Notes: generated from the letters alone by a model not told the origin. A stretch of 33,083 bases of DNA from Moorena sp. SIO3I8 (GCF_010692325.1 NZ_JAAHHW010000047.1:13969-47051), one strand, 5' to 3'; shown: positions 14,480 to 22,739, numbered from the stretch's first letter. Program-made: numbers and translations.

Positions 14480-15745
14480 ATGACACATTATCACATTAAA
14501 AGTAACTTATTACGCGCTTCAAGAACAGTCGCTTATCACAACATTTTTGGTGTAATTACCGGCGGTTGTGCATTAACGGGTTTATTTTTAAGTCAATTGT
14601 TTTACTGGAGCGAAAAAGCAGCGGATCAAAATGGCTGGTTTTACAAAACTGGCAAATCATGGACTCAGGAAATCCAGCTGAAGCGATCGCAGCAGGATAA
14701 AGCAAAAAAGACATTAGTAAAACTTGGAATAATCGAAAAAAAGACATGTGGTATGCCTTGCCGCACTTATTATCGATTAAATAGTGAAGTTTTAGAGGAA
14801 TTAATTTCTAAACATCTTGATGAGTGTGGAACAGAGGCAGAACCGGAGCTGGAGCAAGAGCCAAAACCGGAGCTAGAGATACAGGTAATAGAGCCAGAAT
14901 CGGAGCCGGAGCCAGAACCGGAACCAGAGCCAGAACCGGAGCCAAAGCCAAAGCCAAAACCGCAGGTAGAGATACAGGTAATAGAGCCAGAATCGGAGCC
15001 GGAGCCAGAACCGGAACCAGAGCCAGAACCGGAGCCAAAGCCAAAGCCAAAACCGCAGGTAGAGATACAGGTAACAGAACTGGAGCCGGAAGCAGAATCG
15101 GAGCCAGAGCCAAAGCCAAAACCGGAGGTAGAGATACAGGTAACAGAGCTAGAACCGGAGCCAGAACCGGAGCCAGAACCGGAGCCAGAGCTAGCCTTGG
15201 TTTCAGCAGATATGATACGGGAACCGGAATCGATTCTAGATGTAGTGGTAGAACCGGAAACTAGTAATACGAATTCACCAGTATTAGATACTGAAAAAAT
15301 TACCAAAAACAAGTGGAATAAAGAACTAGAAGAACGTGTATTAGCCATTTACTTAGCTGAAAAGCCAAGTAAATGGATAGAACATCGAAAACTGTCGAAA
15401 AAATTAAAGCGTCAATTAACAGGACTTTCAATGGAAGCGATCGCTTCTGCTTTAATATACGTCAGAGAACAGAATGGTGACTTTTGGAGAAGCAAGTCAT
15501 TTTCGTTTACTAATTTGGCTTCAAACGACAAAATTAGTGAATACGCTGAAAAACACAATCATCTAATGAAAGTCGATATTGAATATCGACTTCGAGCAGA
15601 AGGACTTGCGTACTCAAAAGATAGCGATCGCAAAATCACAAAAAAAGTAGTCGATAAAGATGGAAATGAATTGTCACCTTTTTCTATAGAGATGGCAACA
15701 GCTTATGCTACAGACCCATTCTTGCGATTAATGATTGACCAATAA
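14480..15745 (+). CDS. Replisome-organiser-like protein with Glu-Pro repeat linker
   Basis: 421 residues from ATG 14480 ([15 protein letters not shown]); an upstream TTG at 14468 adds four residues. Residues 1-100 form a winged-helix domain of the phage replication-initiator type: [58 protein letters not shown]. Residues about 115-245 are almost only Glu-Pro/Lys-Pro dipeptides with VEIQV inserts, an extended rod. The C-terminal 130 residues ([40 protein letters not shown]) look like a second DNA- or helicase-binding domain. With the loader and DnaB downstream this matches a lambda O-P-like arrangement: origin recognition, then helicase delivery. Function is inferred from domains and order. 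Confidence 0.7.
   Translation: MTHYHIKSNLLRASRTVAYHNIFGVITGGCALTGLFLSQLFYWSEKAADQNGWFYKTGKSWTQEIQLKRSQQDKAKKTLVKLGIIEKKTCGMPCRTYYRLNSEVLEELISKHLDECGTEAEPELEQEPKPELEIQVIEPESEPEPEPEPEPEPEPKPKPKPQVEIQVIEPESEPEPEPEPEPEPEPKPKPKPQVEIQVTELEPEAESEPEPKPKPEVEIQVTELEPEPEPEPEPEPELALVSADMIREPESILDVVVEPETSNTNSPVLDTEKITKNKWNKELEERVLAIYLAEKPSKWIEHRKLSKKLKRQLTGLSMEAIASALIYVREQNGDFWRSKSFSFTNLASNDKISEYAEKHNHLMKVDIEYRLRAEGLAYSKDSDRKITKKVVDKDGNELSPFSIEMATAYATDPFLRLMIDQ
14876..15191. repeat. In-frame minisatellite (93, 93, 69 bp units)
   Basis: The motif GAGATACAGGTAA recurs with spacings of 93, 93 and 69 bp, all multiples of three. The first two units are identical or nearly so. Each encodes (V/L)EIQV plus Glu-Pro and Lys-Pro runs, so copy number changes alter rod length without breaking the frame. 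Confidence 0.85.
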
Positions 15746-15763
15746 AAAACGAAGCAGTAAAAA

Positions 15764-16243
15764 ATGAATTACCAAAAACTTTCAGAGGAAGCGTTTGTTC
15801 AGGGACTTCAGTACTTTGAAGACAACGGATGGCGTCCTTTATCGGGGAGGATTAAAGCGCTGTGGTACGAATTTCTTGCTCCTCAGCTTAACGACAAACA
15901 ATTTGCTGCTGCTATTAAATTTGCAGTGCTCAATTGTGATTTTCGCCCAACGGCAGTAAAGCTACTGGAATTTGCCTCAATGGGCTTGGAGGTTCGAGCC
16001 GCTCAGGAATGGCAATCTATTCTTGATGCCGTAAGCAGAGCAAAAAATCCTATCGTCAGCGATCGCGCTTTGTTTGCTTTGTCTGCCATTGGGGGAGTTG
16101 AAAACATTGGCATGGCGGATAAACATATGGTTGTGCAGCTAGAAAGTAAATTTTGCAAACTATATCTACAGTCTTACGCCATTAGTCATGCTTCCATAGC
16201 ACCACAATCGACCAACCAGATCATGGGAGCTATTGAAAGATGA
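15764..16243 (+). CDS. Putative helicase loader
   Basis: 159 residues from ATG 15764. Resembles small phage helicase-loading or helicase-regulating proteins: ALWYEFLAPQLNDKQFAAAI followed by DFRPTAVKLLEFA (the WY...L...F.PT..EL pattern), then ALFALSAIGGVENIGMADK and a helical end ESKFCKLYLQSY. Such proteins bind DnaB-type helicase and hand it to origin-bound protein. The position between the organiser-like gene and dnaB, with a 4-bp ATGA overlap with dnaB, supports this. No Walker motif is present, so it is not a DnaC-type ATPase loader. Confidence 0.6.
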   Translation: MNYQKLSEEAFVQGLQYFEDNGWRPLSGRIKALWYEFLAPQLNDKQFAAAIKFAVLNCDFRPTAVKLLEFASMGLEVRAAQEWQSILDAVSRAKNPIVSDRALFALSAIGGVENIGMADKHMVVQLESKFCKLYLQSYAISHASIAPQSTNQIMGAIER

Positions 16244-17634
16244 AGCTGGAAAACAGCCGCTACGCGAACGCACAACTTGGATCGTTGAAACCTCATCTAG
16301 CAAACCCCGAAACGGAGGCGCTTGTCATAGGTGGGATACTGCTTGGTAATGGCGGCTTAGATCGGGTTTTAGAAGAAGCTAAAGGTTTTTGCACAGAAGT
16401 TTTCACCATTGACATCTATCAGGAGATATATCGGGCTGCGATCGCAGTTTATAAATCTTCTGAGCCAGTTGACTTGATGAGTATTTCGGAATGGTTCCGA
16501 GATCATGAACTTTTAGATAAAATCGGTGGCTATTCAACTTTAACTGATTTAGTTGGGGTCACCGTAAGTAACGCTAATATTGACAGGCAGGCAAAATTAT
16601 TGCTGAAAAAGTATAAAATGCGTTGTCTTGTCAATATTGGATACCAGATGGTTGATTCAGATCCATCTCTAACTTACGAAGAGTCGCTTCACCAAGCAAT
16701 CAACAAACTTCGTCAGCTAGAGATGGATATAGAAGATAAGTCCTTTCATAATGCTGAAGAGATGTCACTTTCCTTGTGGAATTGTATCACACAGGGAAAG
16801 CTAAAGGGTGAAAAATTAGGCAATGAATGGATCGACTTTGATAATATGACTGGAGGTATTTTCAAGCCTTCTTTAGGTATTTTGATGGCAGCCTCCAGTA
16901 TGGGAAAGACGTCATGGATGGTGTCCATGACCGATGCGGCGCTATCCAAAGGTTATTCAGTATTATTTGTTTCTTGTGAAATGTCAATGGAGCAAATTAA
17001 TATCAGATTACTTTCGCGAATGACTGGGATAGATTCTTTCCGAATAGTACGTGGACAAGATTTCGATGGAATTCAACGCTCCGAATGGACTATAACTTCT
17101 GACAAGACAGTAGAAATTGCAGAAGCAAAATGGAGCGTTCTTGATCATAGCTCACCAACCATCGCTGAAATAGAAAGTGCAATAAAAAAAACGATTACAC
17201 TATACGGCCACATAGATATTGTCTTTGTCGATTATATTCAGATGGTACGTTTAGATGATTCTAAAAAAGACCGTCAACGATCGCGGGAACTGGAGCAAAT
17301 TTCCCGTGAGTTAAGACACTTAGCTAATACTTACAAATGTTTTGTACTGGTAGCAAGCCAGCTTCCAAAAGAGGTGGGCGATCGCGTAAATAAACGTCCT
17401 AGAATTACAGACACTTACGAATCCTCCGGGATAATTCATTCAGCAGACTTAGTTTGTGGACTTTATCGACAAGCTCATTATGCAGAAAAAGAACAAGACA
17501 AATATGACCCAATCCTAGAAGTTATTGTCTTAAAAAACAAGAACGGAATGTGTGGAACTGTTTACCAAGAGGTTGATTTGTCAATCTGCACAATCCATCG
17601 CGTTGATCAGGAAAATCCAACCCGTCGAATTTAA
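16240..17634 (+). CDS. dnaB: Replicative DNA helicase, DnaB family
   Basis: 464 residues from ATG 16240. Residues 20-165 are the N-terminal DnaB domain (NPETEALVIGGILLGNGGLD; DLMSISEWFRDHELLDKIGG). Residues 200-450 are the RecA-like motor: Walker A in ASSMGKTSW (about 218-226), LFVSCEMSMEQ, Walker B in DIVFVDYIQM (about 326-335), SRELEQISRELRHLA, VLVASQLPKEV, and the arginine-finger region HSADLVCGLYR. Walker A begins with Ala-Ser-Ser instead of the usual Gly-Arg-Pro-Ser, a modest departure. It is shorter than chromosomal cyanobacterial DnaB and lacks inteins. Residues SRYANAQ near the start derive from a repeat fragment (16255-16272). It would unwind the element's replication forks. Confidence 0.92.
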   Translation: MKLENSRYANAQLGSLKPHLANPETEALVIGGILLGNGGLDRVLEEAKGFCTEVFTIDIYQEIYRAAIAVYKSSEPVDLMSISEWFRDHELLDKIGGYSTLTDLVGVTVSNANIDRQAKLLLKKYKMRCLVNIGYQMVDSDPSLTYEESLHQAINKLRQLEMDIEDKSFHNAEEMSLSLWNCITQGKLKGEKLGNEWIDFDNMTGGIFKPSLGILMAASSMGKTSWMVSMTDAALSKGYSVLFVSCEMSMEQINIRLLSRMTGIDSFRIVRGQDFDGIQRSEWTITSDKTVEIAEAKWSVLDHSSPTIAEIESAIKKTITLYGHIDIVFVDYIQMVRLDDSKKDRQRSRELEQISRELRHLANTYKCFVLVASQLPKEVGDRVNKRPRITDTYESSGIIHSADLVCGLYRQAHYAEKEQDKYDPILEVIVLKNKNGMCGTVYQEVDLSICTIHRVDQENPTRRI

Positions 17635-17682
17635 CAATGCTAGGAATTACTATTAATCAACCATTTGGTAGTAGGTTACAAA

Positions 17683-19200
17683 ATGGCAAAGAAAAAACAA
17701 CAAGCAGTAATTTTGTTCTCTGGCGGGGGCGGTGTCGAGGCAGGCATGGTGGAAGCTGGTATTGAGCCATTGATCGCCGTTGAATTCGACAAGAAGAGAC
17801 CAGAGTTATCGGCTGCAATCGCCGTAGCCCACGAAGCCAACTTCCCCCGGTGTAAAGTCATCCGCAAGACGGTAGAAGAAGTAGCCGGATCAGATATGTC
17901 CGAGTTTCCTGCTTCTCCGGACATATTGTGGGCGTCACCAGTATGTTCAAATTTTTCGATAGCCAAAATATCAGCAGAAGAGACGGAGGACGATATCAAG
18001 TCGGCGATCGCTGTCTGCCAAATTATCGACAAGTTGAGACCACGGCAGTTTTATCTTGAGAATGTGCCAAGATACTCAACTGCCAAAAGCTTTGAATTGA
18101 TTAACCAGAAGCTCCTAGATCTTGGCTATTCAGTCGATTGGTCAGTGGTTGATGTATCAGATTATGGCATTCCTCAATCGCGAAAAAGGTTGATACTTCG
18201 ATCTTCATCAAAGGGAACCCCCAGGAAACTTCCCCGCAATATCAAGTGCAGTGGATGGTTTGAGGCCATCAAAGATCTACTGCCAACATTACCGGAATCT
18301 GAAATACTCCCAGGCCAAAGTCTTGCCATACAAGAGTACTTAGCTGAAAATCCCAAATTAGAGCATTTACTGGTGGGCAGGACTGGGAGAATAGCTTATC
18401 GGGTGATTCCAGCTGATCTACCGTCGTTTACAGTATTGCGATCGCTGTTCACTGACACCAAAGGTAATAACAGGAACCGTTTTGCTGATGTTTGGTGTCC
18501 CGATGGCAGTTTTAAACAATTGACCATGGAATGCATCCGCCGCCTACAGACTTTCCCTGATTGGTATCAGTTCCCTGATTCAGTTGCTGTTTCAGGAAGC
18601 ATCATGGGGTATTCTGTACCCCCGCTGTTTGTCAAGAGATTGTTCGACAAAGACAATCACTCATTTTCCGTTCAAACTTCTTCTGGGAATAATGAACACT
18701 ACACTCCACAGAAAGTAATCAATGCTGCGATCGCTACTCTTGGTGTGATTGACCTTGACCCTTGTTCCAATCCTGGTGTCCCTAATGTGCCAGCTTCGGC
18801 TCATTTCACCAAAGAGATGGATGGCCTTTCTCGCCCATGGTACGGGAGAGTCTACATGAACCCTCCTTACTCCTGTACCAAAAAATGGGTCAAGAAATTA
18901 ATTCATGAGCATAACTGTGGTCATATCCACAGCGCGATCGCCTTGCTCAAAGCTACTCCTGACACCGAGTGGTACCAACTGATGGACAGATACCCGTCTT
19001 GTCACTGGAACGGACGACTAAGTTTCCTAAATCCTGACAATAATGGCAGTGTTGCTCCATTTGCTAGTGCAGTTTTCTACATCGGAAAAGACTTCCTGCG
19101 CTTCTACTACGTCTTCTCTGAATACGGTCGAGTTAAATTTGGTCAATCTTTGACTAACAGGCTTGTATCCCTGGCTCCACCAGGATTTGACTTTTCTTAA
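17683..19200 (+). CDS. Fused cytosine-C5 and adenine-N6 DNA methyltransferase
   Basis: 505 residues from ATG 17683 (MAKKKQQAVILFSGG); a GTG at 17665 would add six. Residues 8-325 are a C5-methyltransferase: motif I FSGGGGVEAGM, catalytic motif IV in ASPVCSNFS (Val-Cys in place of Pro-Cys), motif VI FYLENVP, motif VIII DYGIPQSRKRL, motif X GYSVPPLFVKRL. From about 338 to the end it is a phage Dam-like N6-adenine methyltransferase: HYTPQKVINAAIATLG, DLDPCSNPG, MNPPYS (the NPPY catalytic motif), LLKATPDTEWYQL, HWNGRLSFLNP. No restriction enzyme lies nearby, so it is probably an orphan enzyme modifying element DNA against host restriction. It follows dnaB in the same direction. Confidence 0.88.
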   Translation: MAKKKQQAVILFSGGGGVEAGMVEAGIEPLIAVEFDKKRPELSAAIAVAHEANFPRCKVIRKTVEEVAGSDMSEFPASPDILWASPVCSNFSIAKISAEETEDDIKSAIAVCQIIDKLRPRQFYLENVPRYSTAKSFELINQKLLDLGYSVDWSVVDVSDYGIPQSRKRLILRSSSKGTPRKLPRNIKCSGWFEAIKDLLPTLPESEILPGQSLAIQEYLAENPKLEHLLVGRTGRIAYRVIPADLPSFTVLRSLFTDTKGNNRNRFADVWCPDGSFKQLTMECIRRLQTFPDWYQFPDSVAVSGSIMGYSVPPLFVKRLFDKDNHSFSVQTSSGNNEHYTPQKVINAAIATLGVIDLDPCSNPGVPNVPASAHFTKEMDGLSRPWYGRVYMNPPYSCTKKWVKKLIHEHNCGHIHSAIALLKATPDTEWYQLMDRYPSCHWNGRLSFLNPDNNGSVAPFASAVFYIGKDFLRFYYVFSEYGRVKFGQSLTNRLVSLAPPGFDFS

Positions 19201-19207
19201 ATAAGAC

Positions 19208-19236
19208 TTGACATAAGTAGACAACTGCGATAGACT
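19208..19236 (+). promoter_or_regulatory. Promoter with dyad operator (site c)
   Basis: TTGACA (19208-19213), 17-bp spacer, TAGACT (19231-19236). The spacer contains AAGTAGACAACTGC, sharing AGTAGAC and CTGC with sites a and b. It lies just after the methyltransferase stop and faces the GAGACA-rich region. Confidence 0.6.
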
Positions 19237-19250
19237 AAAGATGTAGACAA

Positions 19251-19291
19251 AAACGATCGCGTTAAAATAAAAAACGGTTACGCGATCGTTT
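19251..19291. terminator. Perfect 12-bp inverted repeat
   Basis: AAACGATCGCGT (19251-19262) and ACGCGATCGTTT (19280-19291), 17-nt AT-rich loop. It may end the methyltransferase transcript, or, lying just downstream of promoter c, attenuate it, or be part of an origin. Confidence 0.5.
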
Positions 19292-19380
19292 AAACCCAAT
19301 AAAAAAATCAGTAATTTGCTGACTCAGTCTAAATTTTTGCACAAAATAGAACCACGAAAACCTAATAATTGATATTTTTT

Positions 19381-19735
19381 GGGACAGTCCATTTTTCGGA
19401 AAGAGACAGTCCCAAAAAACACAAAAGAGACAGCAAAAGAGACAGTGGTTTGCACAAGTCAACTTATACGTATGTCTCTTTTGTGCGATCGCGGTCAAAA
19501 TGAGACACTTTGGCGGCTGGCAAGGGAAATAAGAAAGGCAGGCATCCTATTTAAGCGTATTTGATGCTCTTAAGAGCCTTGCGATTAGCCGAAGGCCACG
19601 CTAGTGTCTCATTTGTTTTTGCAAGTATTTCCTAACAGGAGGTGATTTTTGTAAAAAATATAACTCAGTACAGTGTCTCATCCACTGTCTCCCCAACTGT
19701 CCCATCCGACACAACGCCTGATGTTATACTGTCTC
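19381..19735. repeat. Cluster of GAGACA/TGTCTC sites (iteron-like)
   Basis: Nine exact GAGACA or TGTCTC hexamers and near matches (GGGACA, TGTCCC) occur in 355 bp: GAGACA at 19403, 19427, 19439 and 19502, TGTCTC at 19473, 19605, 19674, 19686 and 19730. About 0.2 would be expected by chance. Early copies face one way, later ones the other. The last copies lie inside the coding start of the HTH protein at 19642. A translated frame 19379-19564 through it is repeat-driven and not counted as a gene. Confidence 0.8.
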
Positions 19736-20061
19736 ATTCCAAAACCTTCTGTGAGGATTACAAAACTCACAAAAGGTTAACCAGAGAAGAGTGGAGTCTT
19801 GTTCTAAAAATAAACAAGAAAACCCTTCAAAGATGGGAAGAAAACATAATCATGAAAGTCCCGACATTAGCTTTTATTTACTGTCAAAATTTTAATAAAA
19901 AGAAAAAGCAGGGACTAGATGACTACCAGCGCTATATATTGATTATCATATTAGCGCTTAAAAAAACACAAAAACTCACAAACGAACAAGTCCGACAATT
20001 TTTAGCTAATAATTGGCTCAAGCTTACTAGGGAAAACTTCAACAAACAGGAGAAGAAATAA
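19642..20061 (+). CDS. HTH protein adjoining the GAGACA site cluster
   Basis: Up to 139 residues from GTG 19642. The start is unclear: AGGAGGTGA (19638-19646), a perfect Shine-Dalgarno, overlaps that GTG, and no ATG follows until 19852, so a rare start codon (ATT 19645 or ATA 19660) could be used. The N-terminal 30 residues (VSSTVSPTVPSDTTP) are encoded by TGTCTC/TGTCCC repeats. Residues 45-70, LTREEWSLVLKINKKTLQRWEEN, form a helix-turn-helix; a Lys-rich C-terminus follows (NNWLKLTRENFNKQEKK). A DNA-binding protein beside iteron-like sites suggests replication initiation, partition (centromere binding) or autoregulation. It overlaps the next ATG by one base (TAATG). Confidence 0.6.
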   Translation: MIFVKNITQYSVSSTVSPTVPSDTTPDVILSHSKTFCEDYKTHKRLTREEWSLVLKINKKTLQRWEENIIMKVPTLAFIYCQNFNKKKKQGLDDYQRYILIIILALKKTQKLTNEQVRQFLANNWLKLTRENFNKQEKK

Positions 20062-20771
20062 TGGTAGAGTTTTACGACAAAGAAACGACATACAAAAAAC
20101 TAATGAATGCGGGCTGCCCAAAGGAGATGATTCCCTTGGTGCTAGAGGAAAAGGGTTTAAAGCCAGATCAGGAAAAATATGACAAAAGCATCATTGATAA
20201 TTGTCAAGACGTGCTTGAGGCACTCGGTATTGCGGCAGAGGAACAGTTAGCATTACCAGGGAACGAGAATCCCAGCGAATGCGATCGCAGCCGTGAGATA
20301 GTCCAGCAAACCACAGCGATCGCTCAGAGCCTTCTGACAGATACCGAGGTAGCAGGTTTTTCCCCAGATTTTCTGATGACCGCTGCTCAAGCTATCATTG
20401 CTTCGAGGGTCAACTTAGCGCGAGCACTCAGTTCTGTTGGGCAGCAAGCATTCACCCAAGAATTAGCTGCAAACAATACCCAGTTTGGCAACCAGCTTCT
20501 GAACGCCCTCATCCAGTCCAATACTGGGATCGGCAACGTATTTAATTCCACTGTCCAGAACGCTTTGATTGGCGACATGGTTAGCCAAATGCCTCAAAAC
20601 AATTTGGAGCAGACCATGGACGCGATCGCCATCAACCAGGAAACAATGGAACTGAACCGTGCAGCTGAAGGGAAAGCCTCTGCGAAATCCACTCAGACCA
20701 CAATTGATGTTGAAGTTAACGTAACCAGCTTTTTGCAAAAGCAGCAACAGCGAAGGAAGGGATTACTGTGA
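20061..20771 (+). CDS. Unknown alpha-helical protein, coupled to the HTH gene
   Basis: 236 residues from ATG 20061, which shares a base with the preceding stop, so translation is probably coupled. Not recognised. It looks helical and polar, with Gln/Asn-rich stretches (FTQELAANNTQFGNQLLNAL; VSQMPQNNLEQTMDAIAINQ) and a C-terminal basic tail QKQQQRRKGLL. The phage-like composition would suit a minor structural or partition partner protein, but no motif decides. Likely one transcription unit with 19642-20061. Confidence 0.6.
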   Translation: MVEFYDKETTYKKLMNAGCPKEMIPLVLEEKGLKPDQEKYDKSIIDNCQDVLEALGIAAEEQLALPGNENPSECDRSREIVQQTTAIAQSLLTDTEVAGFSPDFLMTAAQAIIASRVNLARALSSVGQQAFTQELAANNTQFGNQLLNALIQSNTGIGNVFNSTVQNALIGDMVSQMPQNNLEQTMDAIAINQETMELNRAAEGKASAKSTQTTIDVEVNVTSFLQKQQQRRKGLL

Positions 20772-20782
20772 TCCGCCTTCTA

Positions 20783-20811
20783 TTGGAATTAGCCGCATGG
20801 ACCAGTACTAT
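20783..20811 (+). promoter_or_regulatory. Putative promoter before 20862 gene
   Basis: TTGGAA (20783-20788), 17-bp spacer, TACTAT (20806-20811). Downstream, TTGACAGTCACACAA at 20836-20850 and GAGAGAAAAAA before the ATG match the leaders at 13807-13825 and 22764-22788. Confidence 0.45.
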
Positions 20812-20861
20812 ACTGCTAATTCATTACCTATGCATTTGACAGTCACACAAGAGAGAAAAAA

Positions 20862-21428
20862 ATGAATTTACTCCTAGAATGCGCCGAAAATTACGAACTA
20901 ACGCGGGATGATTATTATTTAGGTTGTTGTGCCATTCAAATAGGGCTATATTATCCCGATCAACTAGATTTAGCGATCGCGAAAATGGACGCACTCCAGC
21001 GGATTGAAATTATTGACTCCCTGGCTAACGAACACGACATATTCCTCGACGGCGACATGACCCTATTAATTTTGGATAAGGAGGAGTTGTCAACCCTGGT
21101 TGAGCGATCGCGCCAAGCTTACCCTAACTACGAGATGTATTTGTTGTTTGACTACGAAAAAGTCGATGGAGAATGGTTAATTAGCAGCGCCCTCTACTGG
21201 AAACCTTTGATTGGAGCACCAATTTTCTTAGACGATTCGGACTTTCCCACTCAAGCATATTGGGACGATGCATCTAATTTTATTGATGACTTTGAGATGA
21301 CCCTTCGATGCTATCCCAACGAAGAGAGCTTTTCTTCTGGCCAGCACTTTGAGCACGAAGAGGAAATTTATTTTAGTCCTTTTGAGCTAAAACAATTCTC
21401 TGCCTATCAATTGCTCGCAGCTGCGTAA
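20862..21428 (+). CDS. Unknown acidic protein
   Basis: 188 residues from ATG 20862, after the shared leader CACACAAGAGAGAAAAAA. Strongly acidic along its length (e.g. FLDDSDFPTQAYWDDASNFI, then DDFEMTLRC and HFEHEEEIYF). No family is recognised, no signal or membrane segment is seen. Its net negative charge, small size and place in a phage-like element allow a DNA-mimic (anti-restriction type) role, but this is speculation from composition only. It is closed by a 16-bp hairpin. Confidence 0.6.
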   Translation: MNLLLECAENYELTRDDYYLGCCAIQIGLYYPDQLDLAIAKMDALQRIEIIDSLANEHDIFLDGDMTLLILDKEELSTLVERSRQAYPNYEMYLLFDYEKVDGEWLISSALYWKPLIGAPIFLDDSDFPTQAYWDDASNFIDDFEMTLRCYPNEESFSSGQHFEHEEEIYFSPFELKQFSAYQLLAAA

Positions 21429-21439
21429 AATAATTTAAC

Positions 21440-21477
21440 TATTAGCCCAGAGTTTGCAAATAAACTCTGGGCTAATA
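21440..21477. terminator. Perfect 16-bp hairpin, terminator or attenuator
   Basis: TATTAGCCCAGAGTTT (21440-21455), 6-nt loop, AAACTCTGGGCTAATA (21462-21477). It ends only 3 bp before the AGGAGG of the next gene, without a U-run, so it may tune expression of the membrane genes downstream. Confidence 0.65.
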
Positions 21478-21491
21478 TATAGGAGGAATTT

Positions 21492-21929
21492 ATGGCCAGA
21501 AAAAAAGATAAATACAAGCCAGGACTATATGTCGGTGTCTTTGGAGCTTTGTCAGCGGCTTTTGTTTACTCCACTGATATGCCTGACTTCTTGGTAGATG
21601 CGGAAAAGGTAAAAAAGGCGAGGAGCGATGCAGCAATCGCGAAAACAAGAGCTGAAAGCGACAGAAAAATTGCGGAGGCTGCTATTAATAATCAAGTTTT
21701 TCAGCCAAAGAAAATCATACTTGAAGGATACTACTTTCACCCCAAAAAACCACCAGTAAAAAAGTGGCATGAAATTGCCGGAAAATGGAATTTCGTTATC
21801 ATTGGCGATGCCATGCGTTACTGTGTGGGATATGTTGAAGAAGGCGCATTTTTCTTCCGGGCAAGCGATACGAACGCTGAAACAGTATGCACAACAGGTC
21901 AAAAACCAACATACGAAGGAGGTAAGTGA
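21492..21929 (+). CDS. Small membrane protein, unknown
   Basis: 145 residues from ATG 21492, preceded by AGGAGGAATTT, a strong Shine-Dalgarno rare in this window. Basic N-terminus (ARKKDKYKPG), one membrane helix (LYVGVFGALSAAFVYS, about 12-28), then a Lys/Ala-rich coiled coil (AEKVKKARSDAAIAKTRAES) and a C-terminal globular part with GYYFHP and RYCVGYVEEGAFFF. No family recognised. It is followed after one base by another membrane protein with an equally strong Shine-Dalgarno, so the two are a translationally linked pair. Confidence 0.65.
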   Translation: MARKKDKYKPGLYVGVFGALSAAFVYSTDMPDFLVDAEKVKKARSDAAIAKTRAESDRKIAEAAINNQVFQPKKIILEGYYFHPKKPPVKKWHEIAGKWNFVIIGDAMRYCVGYVEEGAFFFRASDTNAETVCTTGQKPTYEGGK

Positions 21930-21930
21930 G

Positions 21931-22677
21931 ATGGCAAGAATGGGAAGTGGAGCAGGTGGAAACGCTTCAAATGGTGAAAAATACATTCAGGATGATTTTG
22001 AAAAATTACCAACGGAAAAGAGCAAACTTTACCGTGTTATCGACACCATTATTGACGGCTTTGTGAAAGTCATTGCGATCGCTACCTACTCGGTTGGGCG
22101 ACTAATCGAAAATTTTGTTGGCCATCAGCACCACGGTATACGAATCATCGGATTTTGTTGCTTAGCTTTCGGTCTAATCGTGTCAGCCGATGGCTTTTTT
22201 CAATCTTGGGGTGGCAGACCTCTTGTGCCTTTCTTTGAAAACGATTGGATAGGAGGTTGGGGAATATTTCGCCTCGTTTTTCCTATCCCCAAAATGCAAT
22301 TTGTCCTTCCTTGCCTGACAGCACTGGGTGTTCAATATTTTCAATCATTCATAATTCGTGGCGCATCTCCTTCTGTAGCCCTTGCTCAATATAAAAAGTT
22401 TGCCAATTTTACCAAGCCAACAGTCTCGGAAAATGCGACAAAATTACCCAAAGCCTTAGCCAAAGATGTTGACAATGCGGGCATGTCTCAGCGCTTTTTT
22501 TTGCTAGCGATCGCTGGTGGGTCGTATGCTTTGGAATTTCACTCTGTCTTTACTGCTCGACCATGCTGGGGGCTGCCTCCAGGGATGTTTATAACTATTT
22601 TTATGTACAATATGTTAGTCATTTTTGCCGCTGAGGCTGGTCATAATATTTGGCTCAAGGCCAATGAGATAATCTAA
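21931..22677 (+). CDS. Polytopic membrane protein, unknown
   Basis: 248 residues from ATG 21931. The frame is open further upstream, but GGAGGT at 21917 and the one-base gap from the previous TGA fix this start. About four membrane helices: IIGFCCLAFGLIVSADGFF, MQFVLPCLTALGVQYFQSF, FFLLAIAGGSYALEF and FITIFMYNMLVIFAAEAG. The N-terminal 45 residues are hydrophilic and Gly/Ser-rich. No transporter or holin family is recognised. It lies directly before a membrane-anchored ATPase, so the three may form a membrane complex; that is inference. Confidence 0.7.
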   Translation: MARMGSGAGGNASNGEKYIQDDFEKLPTEKSKLYRVIDTIIDGFVKVIAIATYSVGRLIENFVGHQHHGIRIIGFCCLAFGLIVSADGFFQSWGGRPLVPFFENDWIGGWGIFRLVFPIPKMQFVLPCLTALGVQYFQSFIIRGASPSVALAQYKKFANFTKPTVSENATKLPKALAKDVDNAGMSQRFFLLAIAGGSYALEFHSVFTARPCWGLPPGMFITIFMYNMLVIFAAEAGHNIWLKANEII

Positions 22678-22691
22678 TCACCTAGTTCACC

Positions 22692-22728
22692 AAAAAAAAG
22701 CACCTGAATCTCGCAGGTGCTTTTTTTT
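22692..22728 (+). terminator. Rho-independent terminator
   Basis: A-run, AGCACCTG, 7-nt loop, CAGGTGCT and eight T residues. A textbook terminator closing the 21492-22677 pair; the A-run makes it work in both directions. Confidence 0.85.
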
Positions 22729-22739
22729 GATAGATAGGC

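Noticed and set aside
14770-15348. Long frames on both strands across the Glu-Pro region (Gly-Ser-rich and Leu-Ala-rich translations)
   Set aside because: They are products of the low-complexity repeat read in other frames; the plus frame with winged-helix and C-terminal domains is the real gene.
19379-19564. 61-codon frame with repeated KET residues
   Set aside because: Composition comes from the GAGACA sites; TTG start, no ribosome site, no protein-like remainder.
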